From Candidatus Zixiibacteriota bacterium (GTDB lineage Bacteria > Zixibacteria > MSB-5A5 > SM1-73), in NCBI GenBank assembly GCA_023127875.1, contig JAGMFA010000095.1, positions 1-7,870 on the forward strand: DNA of 7,870 bases, given 5' to 3'. A model generated the notes under the pieces. That model was not told the origin of the DNA. It made no database searches and was given only the letters and a program-made list of their open reading frames with translations. Position numbers and translations under genes: made by a program. Positions 1 through 5,496 of the stretch are shown here, one piece after another. Positions within the stretch are counted from its first letter, which is position 1. Each line of letters starts with the position of its first letter.

Positions 1-80
1 CCTATGGATGATAAGTAATTGTCTTCCATAGGGGCGGGAATTCATCCCGCCCCGGAGTGTGGCTTTTTCAACACGCCCTC
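1..80. repeat. Intergenic palindromic repeat upstream of nadD
   Basis: A perfect 9-bp hairpin runs from GGGGCGGGA (31-39) over a 5-base loop to TCCCGCCCC (45-53). It is preceded by an 8-bp inverted pair, CCTATGGA (1-8) and TCCATAGG (25-32), that abuts it. A GTGT/ACAC pair (57-60 and 71-74) follows. The hairpin resembles the palindromic intergenic units found later in the window (compare 5240-5269) but has ATAG rather than GTAG at its foot. No T-run follows, so it is not an obvious intrinsic terminator. The rest of 81-155 shows no feature I can support. Confidence 0.6.
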
Positions 81-155
81 TGCCATCGCCCTAAAATCAA
101 GGCACAAGAAGGAGTCTTACCTTACGCTAAACTATCCTGAAAAGAAAAATTTGAA

Positions 156-749
156 ATGGCTCGCACAAGAAAGATAGGCATTTTGGGGGGAACTTTTGAT
201 CCCATTCATATAGGACATCTGGTGTTGGCTGAGCAGGTGAAGGAAAAACTCAAGCTAAATCAGGTTATCTTCATCCCCTGCTTTAGTCCACCTCACAAGA
301 GGGGGCGAAAGCTTTCCCCGGCTAAAGATAGATTTCGTATGACCCGGCTTGCCCTGGAGGATAATCCTTCCTTCTCAGTCTCAGATATAGAACTGAAAAG
401 AAGGGGACTGTCATACACGATCGACACTTTGAGACAGTTAGAAAATCTATATCCAGATTCTGATATTTATTTCTTAACCGGATCGGATGTGCTAAACGAG
501 ATATACACGTGGAAAGATCCGGAAAAAATCTATAAATTGGTGAAGGTGGTGATCGCCAAAAGACCCGGCTTCGATGAATTTGATTCAGAAAATCATTTTG
601 CAAAGAGAAGCTTAATTGTCAGGATAACCGGGGTGGACGTCTCCTCCAGTCAAATAAGGGAAAAGGTAAAAAAGGGGCAGTCCATCAAATATCTGGTTCC
701 CTTCAAGGTTGAAGAATATATCAAAAAAAGAAAGTTATACCGGAGATAA
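156..749 (+). CDS. nadD: Nicotinate-nucleotide adenylyltransferase (NadD)
   Basis: This cytoplasmic enzyme transfers AMP from ATP to nicotinate mononucleotide, giving deamido-NAD in the de novo and salvage routes to NAD. The protein is 197 aa, normal for bacterial NadD. The nucleotidyltransferase signature GGTFDPIHIGHL is at residues 11-22, with the T/HxGH ATP-binding histidines. PPHK is at 45-48, the GSD segment that follows the central strand is at 109-111, and the second conserved SSSQIR motif is at 163-168. The ATG at 156 places the signature at the expected distance from the N-terminus, although no good Shine-Dalgarno sequence precedes it. The rsfS gene that often follows nadD is absent. 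The next gene starts 370 bases on, so nadD is probably expressed apart from the membrane cluster. Confidence 0.95.
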   Translation: MARTRKIGILGGTFDPIHIGHLVLAEQVKEKLKLNQVIFIPCFSPPHKRGRKLSPAKDRFRMTRLALEDNPSFSVSDIELKRRGLSYTIDTLRQLENLYPDSDIYFLTGSDVLNEIYTWKDPEKIYKLVKVVIAKRPGFDEFDSENHFAKRSLIVRITGVDVSSSQIREKVKKGQSIKYLVPFKVEEYIKKRKLYRR

Positions 750-789
750 ACTTCCGGGGCAAACATAGATGCTTCGGGAGTAGTCTCAT

Positions 790-849
790 GATCCCGCCAA
801 AGGCGCCCGCCTGCCAATCTTTAGCGGGCAGGGATCTGCCTCCGGCAGA
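790..849. repeat. Compound palindrome in the nadD downstream spacer
   Basis: GATCCC (790-795) pairs with GGGATC (831-836). Inside it, GCCCGC (805-810) pairs with GCGGGC (824-829). It is followed directly by TCTGCC-TCC-GGCAGA (835-849), which overlaps the end of the first stem. This looks like a REP-type intergenic element or the remains of two. It begins 40 bases after nadD and has no T-run, so any terminator role is speculative. The remainder of the 750-1119 gap holds only low-complexity AT-rich sequence and a possible promoter near 1059. Confidence 0.55.
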
Positions 850-1058
850 ATGGAAAATCTTAAAAAACTCCCCCTCCTCATACATCACCTTAGCTTACTG
901 AAGTCTCATGGGCTTAACATAGTAAACTTAAAATCACCAAGAGATTTTTTTCCACATGATATATCACCTATCCGCAGGATCCATAGGATCAACTTATCAA
1001 ATTCTTACTTAGATTTCCATTCTCCAAAATTTTGGGGAATGTCCAGAAAAGTTTTAGC

Positions 1059-1086
1059 TTGACATACAAGAGGTATTGTTTAGCTT
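1059..1086 (+). promoter_or_regulatory. Possible sigma70-type promoter for the membrane-protein cluster
   Basis: A perfect -35 hexamer TTGACA lies at 1059-1064. The best-spaced -10 candidate is TAGCTT at 1081-1086 (16-base spacer), which matches TATAAT at only three positions. The pair sits 34 bases upstream of the ATG at 1120, in an AT-rich stretch just before the first gene of the cluster. The weak -10 keeps confidence low. Confidence 0.35.
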
Positions 1087-1119
1087 ATTAAAAATTTTCG
1101 ACCCTTTATTAGAACAGAG

Positions 1120-2250
1120 ATGCTAAAATCTAAATTTGCCACTTTCTGGTTAGCCTTTCTCCTTCTCACTTCCACCATCTCCGCCGCCGGACTCCCGGTC
1201 AAATTAAAGGCAAAGGACACGCCCAATGATAAAGGCGGAAGCATCACCATTATCTTTGAAAGTTTACCGCAGGATACCACAGAAGTTGAATATGAGATAT
1301 TAAGATCAGCAGAAAAGGCGAACAGTTTCCAGTTGGTAGGTAGGGTATCGTCAAAAGACACAAAATTCGTCGACACAAACGTGAAAGATGGGGTCAAATA
1401 TCACTATCTCTTACAAGTAGTCAAAGAAGATGATGTTCTGTTTTCAGCGGTTTCCGGACCGGTAGTCTCCCGGGGACAATGGTTCCATACTCAACGCATC
1501 AATGTCCTTTTAGGCGTGATTATCTCCTTTCTGTTTATCTTGGGCTTCGTCCTGTACGGAAAAAGGGGGAAGAAGCTTTACATCAGGCCGATTGCCGGCT
1601 TGCAAGCGGTGGACAGTGCCATCGGAAGAGCCACCGAGATGGGAAAACCCATACTTTATTCCTCCGGTCTGGGCAAGATGGATCGAGTGGCGACCATGGC
1701 ATCCATGAACATCTTATCCAGTGTGGCAGAGAAGACGGCAGAATACAATACCCCCTTGATCTTTCCCAATTATGATCCGGTAGTGATGACCACAGCTCAG
1801 GAGGTGGTCTTTGAAGCTTATTCCAAAGCAGGACATCCGGAAGCATACAATCCGGACAATATATTCTTTGTTACTCAAAGCCAATTCGGTTACGCCGCAG
1901 CAGTGGATGGGATCATGACCCGCCAGCTTCCTGCAACGAATCTGTTTTTCGGAACTTTTGAGGCAGAAGCTCTAATTCTTGCAGAGACCGGAAATTCCGT
2001 AGGAGCGCTCCAGATCGCCGGAACGGATTCCACCATTCAGCTCTCTTTTTTCATAGTGGCATGCGATTACACTTTGATAGGGGAGGAGCTTTTTGTTGCC
2101 AGCGGTTACCTGACCAAAGATCCACAGATATTGGGAAGCATAAAAGGGCAGGATTGGCTAAAAGCGATCATCGTTGTTCTGATACTGATTGGAGGAATTG
2201 CTGGAATCCTGGGTTTTAAGCAATTCATAGAGCTTTTCAACGTCGGGTGA
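1120..2250 (+). CDS. Membrane-anchored protein with extracytoplasmic Fn3-like domain (DUF6754-like)
   Basis: This 376-aa protein is the first gene of the cluster. Residues 1-23 form a Sec-type signal (basic start, long hydrophobic core, then SAAG). Residues about 24-120 look like a fibronectin-type-III β-sandwich, with YEILRS near the first strands and GVKYHYLLQVV near the end. A transmembrane helix at about 128-149 is followed by KRGKK, a positive-inside signal that puts residues 150-345 in the cytoplasm. A last helix at about 349-370 closes the protein. The cytoplasmic part is rich in conserved-looking glycine and acidic patches (GKPILYSSGLGKMDR, GTDSTIQ, GEELFVASGYL) but has no catalytic motif I recognise. 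I recall this arrangement from proteins annotated DUF6754. The family name is from memory and less certain than the topology. Function is unknown. The ATG at 1120 gives an intact signal peptide. Confidence 0.8.
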   Translation: MLKSKFATFWLAFLLLTSTISAAGLPVKLKAKDTPNDKGGSITIIFESLPQDTTEVEYEILRSAEKANSFQLVGRVSSKDTKFVDTNVKDGVKYHYLLQVVKEDDVLFSAVSGPVVSRGQWFHTQRINVLLGVIISFLFILGFVLYGKRGKKLYIRPIAGLQAVDSAIGRATEMGKPILYSSGLGKMDRVATMASMNILSSVAEKTAEYNTPLIFPNYDPVVMTTAQEVVFEAYSKAGHPEAYNPDNIFFVTQSQFGYAAAVDGIMTRQLPATNLFFGTFEAEALILAETGNSVGALQIAGTDSTIQLSFFIVACDYTLIGEELFVASGYLTKDPQILGSIKGQDWLKAIIVVLILIGGIAGILGFKQFIELFNVG

Positions 2251-2290
2251 GGAAATTTAAAATCTAAAGAACAAAAGGCAAAATTGATAG

Positions 2291-2351
2291 ACCTCTCCCC
2301 CTTCTGTCCCCCTCTCCACAAATGTGGAGAGGGGGAGATAGGGGGTGAGGT
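2291..2351. repeat. Family A palindromic repeat, copy 1
   Basis: This is a two-tier palindrome. The outer arms are ACCTC-T-CCCCC (2291-2301) and GGGGG-T-GAGGT (2341-2351). The inner stem is a perfect 13 bp, CCCCCTCTCCACA (2308-2320) with TGTGGAGAGGGGG (2323-2335), closed by a 2-base AA loop. It lies in the spacer between two membrane-protein genes. Copies 2 and 3 are at 5171-5225 and 5342-5416. No T-run follows it. Confidence 0.85.
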
Positions 2352-2404
2352 AAAGATTTTGATTTGTAATTTTAGATTTTTCATTTTGAATTTTGCACTA
2401 TTTT

Positions 2405-3025
2405 ATGCAAAGATCAATTCCCATAATCGTCTGTTTTGTCTTTGGTCTTTTCATGTTGGTTCAGTTCTTTATTCCTCATGGTGTATCTGTTTCAGCATAC
2501 CAAACTGTCTTGGAATGGATGCAGATAATTTTCGTCTTCACCTTGTTGGTGGGAGTGATAAGCTATGCAAAGCTGAATGCGAAAAAAGTTGCCCGGACTC
2601 AAACTGCGTGGGGATACAATTTGGTTGGCCTTATTGGTCTGGCTGTGATGGTCATCTTGGGATTATGGAAAGGGACGGGGGAAGGGACCCCGTTTTTATG
2701 GATGTTCAATAATCTGCAAGCCCCCATGCAGTCCACCATGTTTTCGCTTTTGGCTTTCTTTGTGGCATCGGCGGCATACCGAGGATTCCGTGCCCGAAGC
2801 TGGGAGGCGGGTTTACTGCTGGCAGTTGCGATAGTGGTAATGCTGGGACGGGTTCCGCTGGGCAGTTTTATCTCCCACTGGATTCCGGATGCCGCCAACT
2901 GGATCTTACGCACTCCCAGTATGGCCGCAAAAAGGGGAATTTATATAGGAATCGGGTTGGGAACTATCTCAACCTCATTGAGAATTATTTTGGGAATTGA
3001 GAGAACCTATCTGGGGGGAAAATAA
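2405..3025 (+). CDS. Multi-pass membrane protein of the cluster, function unknown
   Basis: The ATG at 2405 gives about 206 aa. A TTG at 2393 would add four residues (MHYF) with no better ribosome-binding site, so I prefer the ATG, although neither start has a clear Shine-Dalgarno sequence. Hydrophobic segments suggest five or six membrane helices, at roughly residues 3-24, 31-54, 64-86, 99-118 and 130-150, with a further helix near 180-195. Short basic loops such as AKLNAKKVARTQ and RGFRARS probably face the cytoplasm. No soluble domain, metal site or transporter signature is recognisable. It sits between the Fn3-like membrane protein and, beyond the inserted RAYT, a second anchored protein. 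That context suggests it is the membrane-embedded part of the same assembly. Confidence 0.8.
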   Translation: MQRSIPIIVCFVFGLFMLVQFFIPHGVSVSAYQTVLEWMQIIFVFTLLVGVISYAKLNAKKVARTQTAWGYNLVGLIGLAVMVILGLWKGTGEGTPFLWMFNNLQAPMQSTMFSLLAFFVASAAYRGFRARSWEAGLLLAVAIVVMLGRVPLGSFISHWIPDAANWILRTPSMAAKRGIYIGIGLGTISTSLRIILGIERTYLGGK

Positions 3026-3036
3026 ATTCAAAAGAT

Positions 3037-3105
3037 TTGTAGGTCCGAAATCCCCCATTTGGGGGTTTCGGACAATAGATGTCGGATAGTCTACGGAGTG
3101 AACAT
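3037..3105. repeat. RAYT-associated REP repeat, left copy
   Basis: The unit starts TGTAGGTCCGAAATCCCCC (3038-3056), and its first hairpin is GTCCGAAA-T-CCCCC (3043-3056) with GGGGGTTTCGGAC (3061-3073) over a 4-base loop. A GTAG foot lies at 3039-3042. The second half starts GTCGGATAGTC (3081-3091), as in the right copy, but its return arm has decayed and reads into the RAYT ribosome-binding site and start codon. The first 20 bases match the right copy exactly. Confidence 0.85.
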
Positions 3106-3615
3106 ATGAATATTAGGAGATTCTATATTCCCGAAGCAATTTACTTTATTACCTCGGTGACCAGAGAAAGAAAGCAAATTTTTAATAAAGATAAAAACGT
3201 CGAGTTCTTTTGGCATACTCTGCGCAAAGTTCAAAAATATTATCCGCATGAACTGCAAGCTTTTGTGTTGCTTCCTGATCATTTTCATTTTTTAATCAGA
3301 CCGATCAATTGCAGTTTTTCCAAACTGTTTCAGTCATTTCATAGGAACTTTACTCTTAACTTTAAAAAACTCTATTTTATCGAGACCAATCTTCGACTGT
3401 GGCAACACCGATTTTGGGATCATGTAATACGAAGCGAGAAGGATTGGCAGTTTCATTTGAATTATATTCATTATAATCCGGTCAAACATGGATATGTGTC
3501 CAAACCAGAAGATTGGGAAAATTCCAGCTTCAAAGAATGGATCGAAAAGGGTGCTTATACCATAGGTTGGGGGCATAAAGAAATCGATGAATTTGAAGAG
3601 ATAAATCTTGAGTAG
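3106..3615 (+). CDS. REP-associated tyrosine transposase (RAYT, Y1/TnpA_REP family)
   Basis: RAYTs are HUH single-strand endonucleases related to IS200/IS605 transposases. They are usually domesticated, single-copy and associated with REP hairpins. The chosen ATG at 3106 has a GGAG (3095-3098) seven bases upstream and gives 169 aa beginning MNIRRFYIP. An ATG at 3079 in the same frame would start inside the repeat and add nine repeat-coded residues. The HUH motif is HFH (residues 59-61, in LLPDHFHFLI). The catalytic tyrosine is expected in YIHYNPVKHGY (about 120-130). The frame is intact and all motifs are present, so the protein is plausibly active. It is bracketed by two copies of one repeat: the left copy runs into its start and the right copy begins one base after its stop. 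It interrupts a run of membrane-protein genes on the same strand. Confidence 0.9.
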   Translation: MNIRRFYIPEAIYFITSVTRERKQIFNKDKNVEFFWHTLRKVQKYYPHELQAFVLLPDHFHFLIRPINCSFSKLFQSFHRNFTLNFKKLYFIETNLRLWQHRFWDHVIRSEKDWQFHLNYIHYNPVKHGYVSKPEDWENSSFKEWIEKGAYTIGWGHKEIDEFEEINLE

Positions 3616-3698
3616 TTGTAGGTCCGAAATCCCCCGCCAACAGCTGGGGTTTCGGACGAAAAAATGTCGGATAGTCCTTCGGACATATCCGACCTACA
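3616..3698. repeat. RAYT-associated REP repeat, right copy (complete)
   Basis: This complete unit begins directly after the RAYT stop codon. The outer arms TGTAGGTC (3617-3624) and GACCTACA (3691-3698) enclose two hairpins. Hairpin 1 is GTCCGAAATCCCC (3622-3634) with GGGGTTTCGGAC (3646-3657). Hairpin 2 is GTCGGATAGTCC (3666-3677) with GGACATATCCGAC (3681-3693) over a TTC loop and one bulge. GTAG is at 3618-3621, and its complement CTAC is at the far end (3694-3697), so the unit resembles a BIME (paired, inverted REPs). Its last bases, AGGGA at 3698-3702, form the ribosome-binding site of the next gene. Confidence 0.88.
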
Positions 3699-3710
3699 GG
3701 GAATGAATCT

Positions 3711-4535
3711 ATGTCTCGACAATTGATATTTATTTTGATTGCTCTCTCCGTCGCCATTCCCCTGGTGATCAAAATCGGATTGCCCAATGAGGTCACATCG
3801 GAGGTAATGCAGGTATATGAAGAGATAGACCGGTTGGATTCCGGCTCGGTGGTTCTGATCTCTTTTGATCATGAGGCCTCTTCTCTGCCCGAGGTAAAGC
3901 CGATGGCTCTGGCTATCCTGCGTCATTGCTTCGCCAAAAAACTCAAGGTGATTGGGCTCGCTCTCCTGGCAGAAGGAATGTCTATCGGAGATCAGATTCT
4001 AAGAGAAACGGCGGATGAATACGAGAGGCTTTATGGGAAGGACTACGTCTTTCTGGGCTTCAGGCCGCAGTATCAGGCCGCTATGCTGGGGATGGGAGAG
4101 GATATAACCAGAGTCTTTCCAGAGGATTACAACAATACTCCTCTATTGCAAATTCCAATGATGAAAAAGATAAAAAATTATGAAGAAATTTCTCTTATAA
4201 TTTCAGTGACGGATGGAGATATGCCAACCTGGTGGGTGGATTATGCGGTCTCCCGATACCACAAAAGACTTGCAGTGGCGACAACCGCGGTGATGGCAAC
4301 CTCATTTTATCCCTTTCTTTCCGCGGGTCAAATGGTGGGGCTTTTGGGTGGGCTCAAAGGGGCGGCGGAATATGAGATCCTGATCAAAAAGCCGGGGATG
4401 GGGCAGAGGGGAATGGACGCTCAATCTGCTTGTCACTTGATGATTATACTTTTGGTGATTGCAGGAAATGTGGCTTATTTTCTGAAAGGATCGTCCACAG
4501 TCCACAGTCGACAGTCCACGGCAAAATCATTTTAG
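3711..4535 (+). CDS. Membrane-anchored protein with central α/β-like domain, function unknown
   Basis: This 274-aa protein has an AGGGA Shine-Dalgarno sequence (3698-3702) eight bases before the ATG. It has an N-terminal membrane helix (about residues 5-24), a soluble region (about 25-235) and a C-terminal helix (about 242-258). The soluble region opens with a β-α-β-like pattern (GSVVLISFDHEA, then a helix, then LKVIGLALLAEG), which suggests a Rossmann-like fold, but no nucleotide-binding or catalytic motif is clear. A glycine-rich amphipathic stretch, GQMVGLLGGLKGAAEYE, lies between the domain and the last helix. The final 14 residues (SSTVHSRQSTAKSF) and the stop codon are encoded by a palindromic repeat, so the native C-terminus probably ended near residue 259. 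It belongs with the other membrane proteins of the cluster and has no assigned function that I recognise. Confidence 0.8.
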   Translation: MSRQLIFILIALSVAIPLVIKIGLPNEVTSEVMQVYEEIDRLDSGSVVLISFDHEASSLPEVKPMALAILRHCFAKKLKVIGLALLAEGMSIGDQILRETADEYERLYGKDYVFLGFRPQYQAAMLGMGEDITRVFPEDYNNTPLLQIPMMKKIKNYEEISLIISVTDGDMPTWWVDYAVSRYHKRLAVATTAVMATSFYPFLSAGQMVGLLGGLKGAAEYEILIKKPGMGQRGMDAQSACHLMIILLVIAGNVAYFLKGSSTVHSRQSTAKSF

Positions 4536-4564
4536 CAGTGGACCGTGGACTGTGGTCAGTGGAC
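4493..4564. repeat. Family C palindromic repeat, copy 1, overlapping a gene end
   Basis: The outer arms GTCCAC (4493-4498) and GTGGAC (4559-4564) enclose a perfect 11-bp stem, ACAGTCCACGG (4511-4521) with CCGTGGACTGT (4543-4553), over a 21-base loop. The left arm repeats the GTCCACA motif in tandem. The loop carries the TAG stop (4533-4535) of the upstream gene. A second copy with altered but compensated arms lies at 5426-5496. Confidence 0.85.
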
Positions 4565-4574
4565 AGAGTGAAAC

Positions 4575-5171
4575 ATGGACCTCGGAACTTTTATCGCAGT
4601 TTTCTTGACTCTGTGCATTTTTTCATTTTTGTATAAGGATAACCCCTTTTACAAATTCGCTGAGCATCTATTGGTGGGCATATCGGTGGGGTATATTCTG
4701 GTTATCGCTTTAAACACCACCCTTATGCCCAAATTGATAAATCCTATTTTCAAAGAGGGAGAATTTTCTTATATTATACCAGGAATCTTAGGTGTTTTTA
4801 TGTTACTCAGATTTTTTCCAAGATATGTCTGGCTTTCCCGAATCTCCATTGCTTTGATTATCGGAGCGGGTGCCGGGGTTGCCATACCTGCTACCATTCA
4901 GGCGAAGATCTTTGCCCAGATGCAAGCTACCATGAGCAACATGGCTTCCGTAAACGGGATCATCGTGTTCGTTGGCATTGCCACGACCCTGGCTTATTTC
5001 TTCTTCTCCAAGGAGCATAAAGGCTGGTTCGGGGCAACAGCAAGAACGGGCACCTTGTTTTTAATGATCTTCTTCGGAGCCACTTTCGGATACACGGTCA
5101 TGTCCCGAATATCCCTTTTAATCGGAAGAATGCAATTTTTGCTGAGTGATTTTTTGCATATCATTAACTGA
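4575..5171 (+). CDS. Multi-pass membrane protein, last gene of the cluster
   Basis: This 198-aa protein is almost wholly hydrophobic. Likely membrane helices are near residues 4-20, 33-50, 65-80, 88-105, 125-143 and 156-178. Cytoplasm-facing loops probably include KDNPFYKFAEH and SKEHKGWFGATAR. A polar, methionine-rich stretch between helices 4 and 5 (AKIFAQMQATMSNM) is unusual. The start is 39 bases after the previous stop and has only a weak AGAG-type ribosome-binding site. The intervening gap is nearly all repeat. The stop codon TGA ends on the first base of the next repeat (5171). I do not recognise a family. Position and character suggest it partners the other multi-pass protein at 2405-3025 in one membrane complex. 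Confidence 0.8.
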   Translation: MDLGTFIAVFLTLCIFSFLYKDNPFYKFAEHLLVGISVGYILVIALNTTLMPKLINPIFKEGEFSYIIPGILGVFMLLRFFPRYVWLSRISIALIIGAGAGVAIPATIQAKIFAQMQATMSNMASVNGIIVFVGIATTLAYFFFSKEHKGWFGATARTGTLFLMIFFGATFGYTVMSRISLLIGRMQFLLSDFLHIIN

Positions 5172-5225
5172 CCTCTCCCCTTTTGTTCCCCTCTCCTTGC
5201 TAAGGAGAGGGGACAGGGGTGAGGT
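5171..5225. repeat. Family A palindromic repeat, copy 2
   Basis: The outer arms are ACCTC-T-CCCC (5171-5180) and GGGG-T-GAGGT (5216-5225). The inner 12-bp stem is TCCCCTCTCCTT (5187-5198) with AAGGAGAGGGGA (5202-5213), with a GCT loop. The element begins on the last base of the preceding TGA stop codon. It may act as a 3'-end structure for the membrane-cluster transcript, but it lacks a T-run. Confidence 0.87.
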
Positions 5226-5239
5226 ATAGAAGTATAGAA

Positions 5240-5269
5240 GTAGGGGGCGACTCATGAGTCGCCCCCTAC
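5240..5269. repeat. Perfect 30-bp palindrome with GTAG foot
   Basis: The half-site GTAGGGGGCGACTCA (5240-5254) is followed without a gap by its exact reverse complement (5255-5269). It starts GTAG and ends CTAC. It is not a tight hairpin with a normal loop but a fully symmetric site. It belongs to the dense repeat spacer at 5172-5507. Confidence 0.9.
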
Positions 5270-5298
5270 AAAGCCTTTTCCTAAAATGGAAAGATAAT

Positions 5299-5336
5299 GT
5301 AGGGACAGCCCTTGTGGCTGTCCGCACGAAGGTTCG
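5299..5336. repeat. GTAG-footed REP-like hairpin
   Basis: GTAG (5299-5302) is followed by GGACAGCC (5303-5310), a CTTGT loop and GGCTGTCC (5316-5323), a perfect 8-bp stem. A smaller CGAA-GG-TTCG hairpin (5327-5336) follows. A GTAG tetranucleotide 5' of a hairpin is the hallmark layout of REP units recognised by RAYT proteins. Confidence 0.75.
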
Positions 5337-5341
5337 GACTG

Positions 5342-5416
5342 ACCTCTCCCCCTTGGCCCCCCTCTCCACAAAGTGGAGAGGGGGAGATCAAAGATCCGTA
5401 GGACAGGGGGGGAGGT
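5342..5416. repeat. Family A palindromic repeat, copy 3, with internal extra sequence
   Basis: The inner 12-bp stem is CCCCCTCTCCAC (5358-5369) with GTGGAGAGGGGG (5373-5384). The outer arms are ACCTC-T-CCCCC (5342-5352) and GGGGG-G-GAGGT (5406-5416). Compared with copy 1, the return arm carries extra bases (about 5388-5404) that include a GATC-AAA-GATC mini-repeat. The copy therefore looks elongated but keeps its outer pairing. Confidence 0.82.
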
Positions 5417-5425
5417 GATAGAATA

Positions 5426-5496
5426 GTCCGCTGTCGACCCGCCGCAAAAGCCAAAAAAAGGGTTTAGCGGCGGTCGGCGGACAGTGGTCTGCGGAC
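5426..5496. repeat. Family C palindromic repeat, copy 2
   Basis: The outer arms are GTCCGC (5426-5431) and GCGGAC (5491-5496). The inner stem is CCGCCGC (5439-5445) with GCGGCGG (5467-5473), and it continues imperfectly through GTCGAC. The loop keeps AAAA and TTTAGC as in copy 1. Arm bases differ from copy 1 mostly in pairs. It ends 11 bases before the next start codon. Together with the elements at 5171, 5240, 5299 and 5342, it fills the 336-base gap 5172-5507, where I see no gene. Confidence 0.8.

Noticed and set aside
850..1062. A 70-codon open frame between nadD and the membrane cluster
   Set aside because: It starts inside the arm of a palindrome, has no ribosome-binding site, and its product shows no domain, signal or convincing composition. 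AT-rich spacer sequence explains it.
1583..1846. Reverse-strand frame opposite the first membrane gene
   Set aside because: It is a shadow of a well-supported coding frame, with no start signal and an erratic composition.
2291..2351. Repeat A1 as an intrinsic terminator
   Set aside because: The stem is very strong but no T-run follows, and it sits inside what looks like one operon.
2284..2712. A 142-codon + strand frame overlapping the second membrane gene
   Set aside because: It starts in repeat A1, and its Cys/Trp-rich translation is out of frame with the clearly membrane-protein-like frame at 2405-3025.
3079..3105. RAYT start at the upstream ATG (3079)
   Set aside because: It would add nine residues encoded purely by the repeat and has no Shine-Dalgarno sequence, whereas 3106 has GGAG at good spacing and gives the usual N-terminus.
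2291..5416. Repeated palindromes considered as a CRISPR array
   Set aside because: The copies are kilobases apart or adjacent without regular spacers, are internally palindromic over most of their length, and no cas genes are present.
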